DNA of 64,000 nucleotides, taken from positions 68,262,001 through 68,326,000 of the forward strand of contig CM060733.1 of assembly GCA_030704615.1 (NCBI GenBank). Direction: 5' to 3'. A model generated the notes under the pieces. It was not told the origin of the DNA. It saw nothing but the letters and a program-made list of their open reading frames with translations, and did no database searches. The translations under genes and the position numbers were made by a program. Below are positions 35,397-47,891 of the stretch, one piece after another; within the stretch, counting starts at the first letter, position 1, and each line of letters starts with the position of its first letter. Origin of the DNA: Takakia lepidozioides (taxonomy: Eukaryota > Streptophyta > Takakiopsida > Takakiales > Takakiaceae).

Positions 35397-36281
35397 GTGG
35401 GGGAGGAAATGCATGCTTAGTCCGGCTTAGCTAGCTCAGGAATCCGATTGCAAAAACTTGTGTTGTACAAATTTTGTTTATAAATGAAATGGTTTCCAAA
35501 TGTTGTGCTTCCTATTTTGTTTGGAATGGTGATGCATGGTATGGTTGGCTAGTGTGTAAAATGCATGCTAGCTTACAAAAGTGGGAGAGGTAAATTGGAT
35601 TAATTGTGTGTTTGCGCAATGCCGAAATCGGGTGACTCCCATCCAAGGGGCAAGGAAACTTGCGTTTTTTTTTTGAGTTCATGTGCTAGTGCGCACCTGG
35701 CGCGTGCGCGTACTATAACTACGCTACCGAGGGGGTTGTCTTGTAGTGCGGGCTAACGTGGAAGCTACGTGCTTCCATTCACGTACTATAATCGTGTAAC
35801 CTCGGGACGAAGTCGTAGTGCGGCTTTGGCGTGTTCCCGTACCTCAGGCCAGCATTCCAAGGCGGACCCAATTGTAGTGATTGGGGCGCACGGTTGGTTC
35901 AAGGTTATCTTCTTAGTCAAAAAGGGTTCAAGGTGAACCCTTGCTCAAGGTGATGCCAAAAAGCGGCATCATGAGCGATCGCAAACAATGTTGTTGCAGT
36001 AAGGCGATTCGATCCTCGGGGAGGATCGTTCTTTGGCCTTGAAGTGGGCCAAGAAGAGTGCACTGGGTGGAGCTGGAGAGGCTCCACCCTTGGCCGGGAC
36101 TTGGAGGAAGTCGGCCGAACTAGCTAGTGGAGAGTAGACTCAAGTGGGGGTTTGGTTCTTTGCCATGGGACGCCACGGTATGGAAACAAACTCCTTGATG
36201 TGGGACGCCACAACTTGGATGTTAGTTTCTACAAAATGGACAAGTCGATGAGGACATCATCTCCTTGTTGGTAGGGGTGTG
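35397..36281 (+). mobile_element. Polypurine tract and probable LTR of the chromovirus
   Basis: GTGGGGGAGGAAA at 35398-35410 is a good polypurine tract at the expected place just after the polyprotein. The sequence after it, starting TGCATGC, is probably the 3' LTR, but its end was not located. It differs from the LTR family that follows at 36282. Confidence 0.35.
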
Positions 36282-37004
36282 TGTCGCGGCCCTTTGCCTT
36301 GAGGGCAGGGGATCGGGACACAAGAGGGGCTGCCTCTGTGGTGGGGGCAGTGGCAACAATAGGTAGGGGGGCTGAAGCACCCTTGAGTGCCCAAGGCACT
36401 CAAGGAGGCGAAGGCGCTCACTAGGTGGAGCCCCGCACACCAGGTTGCGGTGGGGGTGGTTCCACGAGGGGTGGTGGTCGCTTAGTGGGTCTTAGTGGGG
36501 GTGGCATAGGACTCACCATGGGGCGGAGACCTTGTGGTGGGAGTCGTGGGGAGTCTTGGGACTCATCATGGTCCATTGGGGCCGTGGTGGGTGGGCCAAG
36601 ACTCACCGCGACTCATCACCGGGAGTCAAGGGTCTTCGTGGTGGTTCGCCATAAAAGAATGGTGTTGTTTGTGAAACCCCCGCGGACAGTCACAGAAGTA
36701 TATATAGGGAGTAGTAACCCCGAGAACGGTGCAAGCCCGTTGGTGACCAAAAACTAGTGAGTAAGCGTGCGAGCCGGAAAGCAACCAAGGTGTGGGGAGT
36801 TGTTCCGGACTACCAACAACCAAAGGGAATTTCCACTAGGCCCAAAGTGAGCGAGGGTCTTGTGGAGGAGAAAAAGGGGACTGTTATGTCCCGGTGAGCA
36901 GCCGAAGCTCCGAGTTGGCCCGGCGGCCAATTTGGGAATTAGGCGCTCATCAAAGCGAGTAACTATGACGTGAAGGGGAGCTTACCGAAGTGAGGTGCGC
37001 GACA
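36282..37004 (+). mobile_element. Gypsy LTR, family A, plus orientation
   Basis: A 723-bp LTR starting TGTCGCGGCCC and ending GTGCGCGACA, with a TATATATAGG box at 36699-36707. Same family and same length as 47892-48614 (opposite orientation). It is not followed by a primer-binding site, and the flanking 5-mers (GTGTG, ATAGT) do not match, so it is either a 3' LTR that lost its element or a rearranged solo LTR. Confidence 0.85.
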
Positions 37005-38255
37005 ATAGTGGACTAATTTTGTTTGTCTAACTGTTTGTGGGTGAAACACAGGTAGCTGCTGTGAGAGCAGAGTCTGCTTATAGTTCTTAAGTCCATGTAT
37101 GCTATGGAGTTCCAGGCATGGGTCCACAACATGTTGATACAGTTCATTCCCATGTCACAGACGGTGATTTCCTTCTCAAAATGTAGCAAGAAGCATGTCC
37201 TCTGAAAGAGATTTTTTTTTTTTTATGTGCGGAGGTTTGTATGGAAGTTCTGAATCATGCCAAATGGTAGGCTTGAATCATAGTTAGTTGGACTTCAGAC
37301 TGGTGGAAGGGGGTATCATCTTTAACATTCAACATGCATGCCAAATGTGGGAGCATAACATATGCTCATCAATGGACCTGCAGTATGCCTAAACAGATGT
37401 GGTCTCAGAGGCAAATGATCACTGATATACTCGCTGTGGGTGTATGCAGAAGTATGTTGAGGCCAAATACCGAAAGGGTGATTCTGAACAGGTTTTTGTC
37501 ATATGTCTTTTGAATGCAGCTTATGCCAGCCTAGGAAAGATGTGAAGACCTCATGCAAGCTAGGGTTGTATTATGTATAATCTGGAGAATAGCAAGTTAG
37601 GTGCAGGAGAACCTGCATATGCGACATTTTTTTTTTAAAGTTCCAAGCATGGTCGTTACGGACTCATGAGTTTGTGCAAAGTATGGGACGGTTTTGAGGT
37701 ATTGTTTTAATACAATGTCACGTGCTCTTCATCATGTTTATTTCTTTTCATGCTTTGATGGGATGCCCTGTATGTTCTCCAGTCTCAATCACATCCGCAA
37801 TGGGATGATCAGTGGCTGTTGGGGATTGTGTTGTGTTGTTATTCGGAGACAGTAGAAATAGTATTGCACATGTATGAACCACAGCCGCAGCCCCCAAGTC
37901 ACTGCAACCACTACGAGTGCCTGGTTCCCAACCCACAGTCGATGTATATCACTAGTGAAGTAGTGCATTTCAAACCTCTAGTTGCATCTATCACTTCAAC
38001 ACTCTAGTTGTCGACTCCACTTGCAAGTCATAAAGGCAACCAGCAGACAACTTATTTGCACCACGTGGTGTGGCCTCAGACCTGCACGTGGCTACATCCA
38101 TGACAGAGAACACGTGGAGTTCCGACACATGGCCACGCGGCTGTATGTCCGGCGTCAACACCGTAGGGAAGTCGCACCCCCCGGGTCAAAAGTCCACTGA
38201 GTAGCGCTGTTATTGCAACAATGAAAGTGGCTGAAACTGTCTTGTCACTTTCTCC
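37005..38255. other. No recognisable gene
   Basis: Frames of up to 72 codons show no family. No repeat structure noted. Confidence 0.5.
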
Positions 38256-38259
38256 TTCC

Positions 38260-38985
38260 CGAATTAATTGCTTAATTCCGCAAGAGTTGTTTTACCACTG
38301 AGTTCACTCTTTCCGTTTGGCCGTCCATTGTAGGTCGGAAGGCCGTGCTCATCTTGAGTTCGTCCCCATCTTCTTCCAAAGTGCCCTCCAAAACTTACTT
38401 GTAAACTTTGGATCGCGGTCTGAAACAATGTCCTTTGGGAGTCCATGATGCTTGAAAATGTGGGCAAAGTAAAGTTGCCCCGTCTCCTGCGCCGTTGCCG
38501 TTTCCTTGGTGGGGATGAAATGACCCATTTTACTGAACCTATCCACCACCACCACCATCGCATCAAATCCTTTTGACAACGGCAAAGCCGTCATGAAATC
38601 CATTGAGACACTCTCCCAAGACCCCTCTGGAATCGGTAAGGGTTGTAACAGCCCCGCTTGTTTTATGTCCTCGCTCCGGTTTTGTTGGCATGTGGTGCAT
38701 GTCTTGACATACTCCTCGGCCTCCTCCCTCGGTTTGGGCCAGAAATACTCTTTCTTCAAAAGTGCCGCAGTGCGCATGGCTCCGCCGTGGCCCGCAAGCG
38801 GGCCATCGTGGTTGTAACAGCCCGCTTGTTTTATGTCCTCGCTCCGGTTTTGTTGCCATGTGGTGGCATGTCTTGACATACTCCTCGGCCTCCTCCCTCG
38901 GTTTGGGCAGAAATTACTCTTTCTTCAAAAGTGCCGCAGGGGAGGCATGGACTCCGCCGTGGCCCGCAAGCGGCCATCGTGGCAT
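38260..38985 (-). pseudogene. Gypsy integrase fragment with internal tandem duplication
   Basis: Minus-strand frame 38879-38349 reads as a retroviral-type integrase. A zinc-binding region (EYFWPKPREEAEEYVKTCTT; HHCC type) is followed by the catalytic core with SVSMDFMTALP (first Asp) and IVSDRDPKFTSKFW (second Asp). The third catalytic residue lies beyond the break at about 38340. The zinc-binding part is present twice because about 170 bp (38640-38808) are tandemly duplicated at 38809-38980. Truncated and non-functional. Confidence 0.8.
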
Positions 38986-38999
38986 TCTCTCAAGAGACC

Positions 39000-40310
39000 A
39001 TCTCTGGATCCCTCACTTTGGCACGTAGAGACGCTTTTGCTTGTTCCGGAGCAGTCCATTGTGCAGTGGAACTGCGATTAAACCCCCAACCTCCAAGTCC
39101 CCCGCAGTCACAGACTTCGCCATATCATCCTTCCCGGTAAGCCTTCCGGATCTGCCTTTGGAGCGCCGTCTCGCCCCTGTCACCAACATGAGCCTGCGGC
39201 TTCTACTTAGAGCATTGGCCACCACATTGCTTGTCCCGGTTTGTACTGGATATCCACGTCGAACACTGCCAAAATTTCTTGCCACCTAATTTGTTTTGGG
39301 GACAACTTAGGATGTGTGGCAAAATACTTCACCGGGACATTGTCCGTGAACACCCTTCACCGGGTTAGAACCAACATAGTGGCGCCAAGCTCAAGGCAAA
39401 TGCACCAACGCCTTCATTTTCTTTCTCATGCGTAGGCCACCGTCGCTCCACTTCATTCAATTTCTTACTTTGTAAGGCCAGGACGTCCATCCCGCAGAGC
39501 ACACCCCTGATTGTGAAGTCGCCACGCATCTGTATGAATCTCAAATGGACGGTCGAATTCCGAGATTTTCAAGACTGGAGCTTCCGCCATCCGCTACTTC
39601 AACTCGGCAAAGCGTGGCAAAAAGGTGTTCCATACCCATACCTTGGACTTACACAGAAGATCTGACAGCGGCACCACGATCTTGGCAAAATTTCTCATAT
39701 ACTTTTGGTAGTAGGAGGCGAGTCCTAGAAAGGATCGCACTCCCGAGACCGAAGTCGGAGGTTCCTAGTCCAAGATCGCCCTCACCTTTGTCATCCCTTT
39801 GATCCACTTGTGTAATCACATGCCCTAGGAACTACCACCTTCGGGACCCCGAATTCGCACTTTGAAGCTTGGATAAAGCTTCCCTTCCCGCAATTTCTGG
39901 AACACCCCTTTTGAGTGCTCCAGGTGGTCTTCATTGTTTTTTTAGACACCAAGATGTCGTCGATGTACACGATCACAAAGTCATCTAAACACTGTTGGGA
40001 AAGGTGTTCATTAGCATGTTAAAGGTCGCGGGGTGCGTTGGTGAGCCCAAAAGGCATCACCAAGAACGCATATGAACCATATCTTGTCCTACACGTGGTC
40101 TTCTCTTCATCTCCTTCTGCCACGCACCCTGTAATCGACACACATCCGCAGCATTCCATTCCTCCGAAAATTATCCCGCTCGATGGAACATTAACTTACT
40201 CCCTTTACAACAAGGCTCCAGTATCCTGATACAAGTCACAAGAGTGGTTGCCTATTTGCCGAGTATCTTGGTGAACACCGCCTCCACCACCGGCTCTTCG
40301 TAGTTAAGCA
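39000..40310 (-). pseudogene. Gypsy RT/RNase H fragments joined to gag-PR sequence
   Basis: About 39976-39790 carries the polymerase active-site motif VYIDDILVS followed by SKCEFG. 40100-39985 is upstream polymerase sequence in broken frames. 39285-39013 is the RNase H end and connection (NVVANALSR). The stretch 40160-40310 instead matches the zinc-knuckle/protease part of the other gypsy copies (compare 46587-46690), so protease and the start of the polymerase have been deleted here. Many stops and shifts. Confidence 0.7.
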
Positions 40311-42620
40311 TGATCAAAACCTGAGGGATCAGGTTGTGATAAGGGCGGTTGAACCACTGCTGTCGCCATTGTCTTGATGAGCACATTAATGAGGAGATGG
40401 AGAGGCTCCGCAGGGGTGTTGGGGGATGAGGAATGAGGCTGGTGTGTATAGCGCCTCAGTTTGTCTGTGATCAAAATATTGTAGCTGCTGTCTATTTTTG
40501 AGCTTTAGGACCAGATCAACTTTGTAGGGAAGAGTGTAAGCATCTTTTTCGCAGCTGCTGCAGTGGTGTTCGCAGTACAGCATATCTTAGGAAGTTCCCA
40601 CCTACGCAAAGGGAATCGCTTGCCTTAAAGAGCGACGTTAAGGGAATTTGGCTTGGCATTCTGGCAAAGAGAAGCGGTGCCGCCTTCTGGGTGATGGACG
40701 CTTAAGCTATCTATAATTAAGTTTTGTATCGCTCTCTGTCTTAAGGGCTGTAGGACCAGATCACTTCATAGGGAGAAATGCACATGTAGAAGGATAGGGT
40801 AGGTAGAGTTGGCAGGCACAAGGATGTGCCAGCAGCTGAAGCAGAGCCGTCATGCCCTTAATGAGGACTGGAATCACGATAAGAAGAAACGTCGAAAATG
40901 CTGACGAGGGAGAGACAAGGTGCCTTCTTGACAGGCAGACCACCGCTTCAAGAGTATAAGAAGATAAGTTCGAAGAGTGGCCCCCCTTTTTTGGTGACTT
41001 AGAAATCGCTTTGTGAAAGTTTGGACTGTCTCTTGATGTAGTAAGAGACACTGACATGTGAGAAGAAAAAGAGCTTTGGAAATGGAATGAAGACATTGGA
41101 CTTCAAATGGGATGGACTGGAGATGGATGCACCTGTTGTTCATTGTACAGTAGGAAAAATGAATGGAACAGGGTTGACTCGTTGCGGGACAGAATGGTTG
41201 TGCTGTTGTTGTATTCTTGTTCTTTGTTTCAGCGTATGAGCTTGTACAAACATCTAGCCTGGGATGTTGAACATTGCAGTCAATGGGGAACTAGCTTAGT
41301 AGGTAGAGGAAACCAGTGGGGTAGATAGAACTGTTTGGAACAACAAGAAGGGATGATGTGGATGGGGCAGAAAAACCAACATCTGTTTGGGTTTGGATCT
41401 GATTCTCAGAGTGCTCTCAGCATGTGAACCACTGAGGTTCACAGTTGATGGAAAAGGAGAGCTGTCATGGTTGTGTAAATTGAGACCTGTAGAAGGGTGA
41501 GAGCGTCTTGGGCAAATGGCTACACCTGGAAAAGTGGAGTGTGAAAGCATCTGTCATTGGAAGAGAGGGACTGCTAAAAGGGATGATTATATCTTGGTGA
41601 CCAAAAGGTGATTCCAATGCTGGGGCACTGGATGCTTGGCTGAATGCGCATTGCATTGCAATCATAGACATGCTTTAAGGGAAAGAGTGAGGAACTACTT
41701 AACCCTGAAAGAAAGAGAGAGGGAGAGAGAAAGGACATAAGGGAGAAGAGTGACTAGCAAGAGGGGAGGGGAGGTGAGGAATGGATGATTGGGGAGGTAA
41801 GATTAAAGAAAGCATGAACCCATGAAGGCCCAAACTGGTGCCTGCAACTCATGGCAGATCTGAGTTGCCTGCCTTCTAAATCGTGATCTTATTACAAAGG
41901 GGCTTCCACGTGTTGCTGACCAAGGGAGCTGGCCCACAAGGGCAGTGGTCATCACTGACGTTTAGGGTGGTTGCATCACTGAAGACAGCTGGTAACATGG
42001 CTGGTGCAGTGTACCAGGGAGAGGATGTCGTTGTGTAGAAGAGAACCACGGGTGAAAACAATACAGACTCCCCATCCATGTCTTTCTCTCCGCTGCGGGT
42101 GGATGAGGATTGTGTGAACTCGGATCATGAAGGTACTGGCAAGTTTGGAAGCAAACAAAAATGATTTGGATGGGACCATCCGTTCACCGTTGAATGTATT
42201 CCGTTGGATCTGCTATTTACTTTGGGATGTTGGACTGTGTTCGCGTGTTTCATGTTATTTTTTTCATTTGTTTTGAATGGGGCATTAATGACTCCATATG
42301 CAACGTGCGTGCCAATTTGGAGCGATCAAAATTCATTTGGACCCAAAACCACAGTTTCTTCCCTATTTTGCACTCCAGACTTGTTTTGCGTTCTACTTCA
42401 TGCACTCTTCATAAAGAGTTATGCAATAGTGAGCGAAGAGAACACTTTTTTTTGGGGGCATTTTTTATTGGTCCAAATTTTGGCTGGGGGGAGTAGCAGT
42501 GGGATGCTTGAAGCCGCAGAACAAAATTGAACCAAAAACAACAATCGATGCGTGCCAGAAACCACCCACGAAAGGCAGTGCAAACCTATTTATTGGCTTA
42601 AAAATAATTAAATTCAATAA
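40311..42620. other. No recognisable gene
   Basis: Mixed-composition sequence with frames of up to 111 codons and no recognised domain. A GA-rich stretch lies at 41700-41780. It could be unique intergenic DNA or old element sequence. Confidence 0.5.
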
Positions 42621-42639
42621 GTTCTGGAATGATGGAGGG

Positions 42640-43791
42640 GAGGGGTGAGCGCGTCGATGGGGAGGCAAATGATTTATTCGGCGACTGATGGAGTCTTCGG
42701 ACAGCTCTGTGGTCGCCCGAGTCATGTTCAATTGTCGGGGTTTTGCGCACTTCTTGGCCATGTGCCCGGGCTCCCCGCAATTAAAGCACACCCAATCAAA
42801 GGTCACCTTCTGTCCGCCATAAGCCGCCGCACCTAATTTTCTTTTCGGAGCACCGGGTGCCGCATGACTTGCGAAGGCCCTCCGTTTGATTCCATGTGCC
42901 ATTGTTGCCGCATGGCCTATCCCACTTCTTTTCCGGTACCCTCCCGCCAGACCTTCTTATGGTTCAGCTCCGTACGGCTCTGTTTTTCACCCCTAGGGAC
43001 ATCCGAGAAGCATTCAGTCCTTTCAATTGCTTCGTTCAAAGTCTTTGGGGGCCTCTCCTCCAACTTCTGCCTGGCCCATGGGGCCAGTCCCGCCACAAAA
43101 GTTGAAGACCATTTTTGGTTCCACCATATCCGCGACTTCGAGCAACAGCACAAGCCTGAACATCTCCCCGAATGTCATCCATTTGCTTCAAGTTCCTCAT
43201 CTTGTCCAGGGCGAGCCAGGACGTGTTGAGAGACACAAACTGTCTTTTCATAAGTTCCTTGAACCCACTCCAGCTCAAGGTTTCTGGGTTTGGCCCTTGG
43301 TCATGAAGGCGCTTCTACCACCATTGTTGAGCATAGCCCTTCAAATTGGTGGGAGCCACTTCCACCCGATCCTCGTCACTCAATTTGGCCGCCCGGAAGT
43401 ACTGCCCCAGCTCCAAGAGCCAGGTGTTGAGTGCCTTCCGATTTCGGATGCCCTCAAAGGTGTCGGGTTCCTTAGGCTTCACCTTAAACTTCGCCTTAGT
43501 GGAAGTGGCATTAGCCGCCCTCATCACGTCTTTCAACGTCCCGCCAAACTGCGCCAACAACCCTTCCCAAAAGATTGCTGGCATGGGAGGCATCTGTTGG
43601 TCTGGCAGAGCCTCTGGGAAGTTCTCGGGCTCCAACTCTCCAGATGCCTCCCATTCTCGAGCGGCCTCGCTTTCAGAAGCATAAATCACCTCTTCCATTT
43701 GTCGCTTCGGTGACACGTCGCCCCACCCAGGCTCACCAGGATCATCGTCTTTCGGGCCGTTCCGCTTTCGCTTTGTCTTGCCCGACCCCAT
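42640..43791 (-). pseudogene. Gypsy gag, truncated
   Basis: Start ATG at 43791, 42 bp after the primer-binding site. The first frame (to 43315) has a basic/acidic N-terminus (MGSGKTKRKRNG) and a retrotransposon gag domain (EPDTFEGIRNRKALNTWLLE; LKGYAQQWW). After frameshifts near 43315 and 43040 it continues through FKELMKRQFV and KTLNEAIERTECFSD to a CCHC zinc knuckle, CFNCGEPGHMAKKC (about 42800). The element ends at about 42640, before the protease. Gag forms the particle that packages the element RNA. Confidence 0.8.
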
Positions 43792-43832
43792 GGTGAGGCC
43801 GACCTCAAGGACGATCGCATACTGAACTCTAA

Positions 43833-43844
43833 GCTCTGATACCA
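43833..43844 (-). promoter_or_regulatory. Primer-binding site, initiator tRNA-Met type
   Basis: TGGTATCAGAGC on the minus strand, 2 bp inside the LTR. This is the standard plant retrotransposon site matching the 3' end of initiator tRNA-Met. It fixes the orientation and identifies the adjacent LTR as the 5' one. Confidence 0.9.
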
Positions 43845-43846
43845 AG

Positions 43847-44558
43847 TGTTGTGCACCTCACTTCGGTAAGCTCCCTTTCAAGTCATAGTTACTCGCTTTG
43901 GTGCGCGCGCCTAACTCCCAAACTGGCCGCCCGGGCCAACTCGGGGCTTCGGCTGCTCACCGGGGCATAACGGTCCCCCTCACACTCCCACTCGACCCTC
44001 GACCTGTTGGGCTCGGTGGAAATTCCCTTTGGTAGATGGCAGTCCGGAACAGCTCCCCACACCTTGGTCGCTTTCCGGCTCGCACGCTTACTCACTAGTT
44101 TTTGGTCACCAACGGGTTTGCACCATTCTCGGGGTTACTACTCCCTATATATACTTCTGTAGGTGTCCTTGGGGGTTCCACAAGTAGCCAAGTCCAAATC
44201 TGGTGCACCACCACTTAGACCCTCGATCGTCCGTGTGGTGAGCCGCGGTGAGTCTTGGCCCACCCACCACTGCCCCAATGGACCGTGGTGAGTCCCAAGA
44301 CTCCCCACGACTCCCATCACAAGGCCTCAGCCTCATGGTGAGTCCTATGCCACCCCCACTACGACTCCCTACGCTACCACCACCCCTCGTGGAGCCCCCA
44401 CCACCGCCACCCGGTTTGCGGGGCTCCACCTAGTGAGCGCCAACGCCTCCTTGAGTGCCTTCGGCGCTCAAGAGTGCTTTAGCCCCTTTGCCTATTTGCT
44501 GCCACTGCCACCCCTCTTGTGTCCCGACCCCCCGCCCTCAAGGCAAAGGGCCGCGACA
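43847..44558 (-). mobile_element. Gypsy 5' LTR, family A, minus orientation
   Basis: 712 bp, starting TGTCGCGG (at 44558) and ending GTGCACAACA (at 43847), with a TATA box at 44146-44154. It is closer to the LTR at the right window edge than to the other two: both share GACACCTACAGAAG before the TATA box. No matching 3' LTR remains. Confidence 0.88.
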
Positions 44559-44946
44559 GATGAGCAGACTCGTAATTGTCGAAAAAATCATGAGCAGAAT
44601 TTTTTTTCAGAAATGATTATCCACGGGAATAGGGTTTAGGGTGTCACGGTCATAGGGGGACAAGGACCTCCCAATGAAGGAGGTTGGGCAATGTTTTTTC
44701 AAATTAAATATTGAAACTCCAAAGTTTAAATTCATTGTCATGCTTCCGGATACGACGGATGTCGACATCTCAGCCGACATCTATACATGCACATCCTACA
44801 CACTGAAACTCAAATAGTGACTGTATTGCAGAGAACAAAAACGTGCCGAAGCTAAATGAATTATGTGACTAGGTATTCACGGTAACCATCCTGTCCTCAC
44901 GACCTTCCTCCAGCAACCTCGTGAAAACATAGTGCACTTGGTGGCG

Positions 44947-45505
44947 GTTCTAATCGAAGTGCACCACCACCTCGTCTTCCTCCAACTCTTCAACCCCATT
45001 GTAGAAATGGATCGAAACGGAGTACTCGGCAAGTCCGTTCAAGTCCTCACCCCTGATCCAAACATTCCCAAATGATGTTGGGTCCGCACAGTACTCCCGG
45101 TTGGACTGCATGGAGATGATATCAACAAACACCCACTGACAACACCTCCGCTCGTGTAACGTTGCAACACGCCATCTATCCGGGTCCTCGGAAAGCAGGA
45201 AGTCCGTGTCCCCAATCCGCACATTCCCTGGGGAGTCACCAAATACCACTACGCAGCTGGTCTCCCCACCTGTCTAGCAGATCCCGAGTCCACTCGTGGA
45301 CATGTATGGACACTTGGTGTTCAGGCGGCTCAACGCTGAAAAGTGGACCTGGACATAGCAAGACGACAATGTTGCCAACCCGGGTAGAGTAACCTCCGTC
45401 CTGTTGAAGCCCAGGGCAACCTTCTCGACCACACGCCATAGAAACGATGGAAGGAATGAGCAAATAAGCGGCAGAAGGGGAAATGGGGATTGTGAAGAAA
45501 AGCCG
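44947..45505 (-). pseudogene. Uncharacterised protein with three repeated segments, one frameshift
   Basis: Minus-strand frame 45508-45236 followed, after a shift near 45245, by 45249-44950. The joined reading has three similar segments of about 45 residues, each starting GN(I/V) and containing a beta-like stretch: VGNIVVLL...HQVSIHVHEW; GNVRIGDTDF...WRVATLHERR; FGNVWIRGED...YSVSIHFYNG. It ends in an acidic stretch, LEEDEVVVHFD. No family recognised. Palindromic repeats lie directly upstream (45567-45788), as they do for the gene at 62304, so it may belong to a DNA transposon. Confidence 0.4.
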
Positions 45506-45566
45506 CACACTAGGAACGAACTATATACAGTCCGGGGGGAGGATGATAGGCAATAGCGACCCCCCC

Positions 45567-45788
45567 GGATGGAAATGCGGCGCCATATTTCCATCTGGTG
45601 GGAGTTGGATGAAACCTTCTTGGGGGGAGAGAAGCATAGCTGTCGCCCAACTTGAGGACCCCCGGATGGAAATGCGGCGCCGAATTCCATCCAGGGTGAG
45701 TTGGATGAAATGGTGTCGGGGAACAGTCGGCTACCTGGCACCGAAGTCCATCCCCCCGGATGGAAATTCGGCGCCGCATTTACATCCA
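45567..45788. repeat. Palindrome array, GGATGGAAATGCGGCGCC type
   Basis: Three units at 45567-45597, 45664-45692 and 45758-45788, about 95 bp apart, each a 28-31 bp imperfect palindrome with GGCGCC at the centre, and each followed by a GAGTTGGATGAA word. The core arm GGAAATGCGG is the same as in the 34617-34788 array. Confidence 0.7.
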
Positions 45789-46210
45789 AGGGGAGTTGGA
45801 TGAAGTCATTTCGAGGGGCGATAGGCCCACCTGGCAAACCAGGTGAGACTTACGGTGCATAGTTTGCATGGCACGGATGGAAACTGAAACGACTACATTC
45901 ATGGAGCCGCCAATCTTCATTCGTGCAAGTTCCTGTGAGGGGGAATTTAAATCTGCCCAAGAGTATAAGTCACAAAGGGCAGCATTTGCAAACTCATTGT
46001 CATCTCCTTGCACAGCTTCCTGCCTCCGCGTTGCTGCCTCCTGCATCCAGAAGTTGTTGTCATTCAGCGTCCTCCGCTACTCTTTTGCAAGGATGTCGTG
46101 CCACCACAATCCTACTGACTGCCCTTATCATGGCCACGATCATGCGATGTTCGAACCAAAATCAGGAGGCATCATTGTCTGGCTCACTGTTTTCACTGAC
46201 GCTTCTGGAG

Positions 46211-47837
46211 TCAAGCGGGAGTCATTGCGCGCAATGGAGTATTTGGAGGACTTACCGCTTTGAGCGGGGTGAGGGTGAGGGTCAATAGCGTGACTATTCT
46301 CTTGCGGCCATCTATGACCGCTCCGGATTTGCTCAAAAACGTCATCCCAAAAATGAGATCCACTCCATCGATTTCGCAAATGGTGAAGTTCTCACGTCCC
46401 TCCCAACTCCCGAGCTGAAGAGGGATATCGAACGTCAACCTCGTCGCCAGTTGTGGTTCTCCTTTGGCAGAACGCACTTCAATAGAGGCCCCGACATCAC
46501 TTGTCGGGAGCCCCGGCTTCCGTGCCATTGTCGGTGTCATGAAGGAGTGCGACGCTCCTGTGTCCACCAACAACGACACGTTAGTTCCGGAAATTATCCC
46601 ACTCATGAACATTAACTGACTCCCTTTACGCAAGGCTCCAGTCTCTTGATATAAGTCACAAGAGTAGTTGCCTACCTTGCAAGTCTTGGCAACTACCGCC
46701 TCTACCAAGCGGCTGATGGAATCTTCGGACAGCTCCATGGTCGCCCGAGTCATGTTCAATTGTCGGGGTTTCGCGCACTTCTTGGCCATGTGCTCGGGCT
46801 CCCTGCAATTAAAGCACACTCCATCGAAGATCGTCTTCTGTCCGCCAGAAGCCGCCGCACCTGATTTTTCTTTCGGAGCACCGAGTGCCGCTTTGACGTG
46901 TGAAGGCCCTCCCTTTGATTTCCATGTGCCATTGTCGTCGCGTGGCCTATCCCACTTCTTTTCCGATCGGGAGGAGTCACCCTCCCGCCGGGCCTTCTTG
47001 TGGTTCAGCTCCGTACGGCCTTGTCTTTCGTCCCTAGGGACATCCGAGAAACATTCAGCCTTTTCAATTGCCTCGTTCAAAGTCTTAGGTGGCTTCTCCT
47101 CCAACTTCCGCCTGGCCCATGGGGTCAGTCCCGCCACAAAAGTTGAAGACCATTTCTGGTTTTGCCATATCCGTGACTTTGAGCAACAACACATTGAAAG
47201 CCTGAATATATCCCCGAATGTCATCCGTTTGCTTCAAATTCCTCATCTTGTCCCGGGCGAGCCAGGACGCGTTGAGGGGCACAAACTGTCTTTTCATAAG
47301 TTCCTTGAACCCACTCCAGCTCAAGGTTTATGGGTTTGGACCTTGGTCATGAAGGCATTTCTGCCACCATTGTTGAGCATAGCCCCTCAAATAGGTGGGA
47401 GCCACTTCCACTCGATCCTCGTCACTCAACTTGGCCACCCGAAAGTACTGCTCCAGCTCCAAGAGCCAAATGTTGAGTACCTTCCGATTTTGGATGCCCT
47501 CAAAGGTGTCGGGTTCCTTAGGCTTCACCTTAAACTTTGCTTTAGTGGAAGTGGCATTAGCCGCCCTCATCACGTCTTTCAACGTCCCGCCAAACTGCGC
47601 CAACAACCCTTCCCAAAAGGCTGCTGGCATGGGAGGCATCTGTTGGTCTGGCGGAGCCTCTAGGAAGTCCTTAGGCTCTGACTCCCCAAATTCCTCCCGT
47701 TCATGAGCAGCCTTGCTTTCAGAAGCATAAATCGCCTCTTCCAATTTCTGCTTCGGTGACACGTCGCCCCCACCGGGCTCACTAGGATCATTATCTTTTG
47801 AGCCGTTCCGCTTTTGTTTTGTCTTGCCCGACCCCAT
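46211..47837 (-). pseudogene. Gypsy gag-protease, frameshifted
   Basis: Start ATG 47837. The first frame to 47328 has the gag domain (EPDTFEGIQNRKVLNIWLLE; LRGYAQQWW). Frames shift near 47325 and 47220. The last frame, 47224-46211, has a CCHC-like knuckle in which the usual Gly before His is altered (CFNCREPEHMAKKC, about 46810), then an aspartic protease with the active-site motif LLVDTGASHSFM (about 46575), and ends 46211 without polymerase. Very similar to the gag at 42640-43791. The polymerase fragments at 38.3-40.2 kb could come from a sister copy. Confidence 0.82.
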
Positions 47838-47877
47838 GATGAGGCCGATCTCAAGGACGATCGCGTACTAACTCTAG

Positions 47878-47889
47878 GCTCTGATACCA
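47878..47889 (-). promoter_or_regulatory. Primer-binding site, initiator tRNA-Met type
   Basis: TGGTATCAGAGC on the minus strand, 2 bp inside the LTR, as in the copy at 43833. Confidence 0.9.
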
Positions 47890-47891
47890 AG

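Noticed and set aside
43027-43713. 228-codon plus-strand frame
   Set aside because: Antisense shadow of gag.
46668-47663. 331-codon plus-strand frame
   Set aside because: It is the antisense shadow of the gypsy gag and zinc-knuckle coding sequence on the minus strand.
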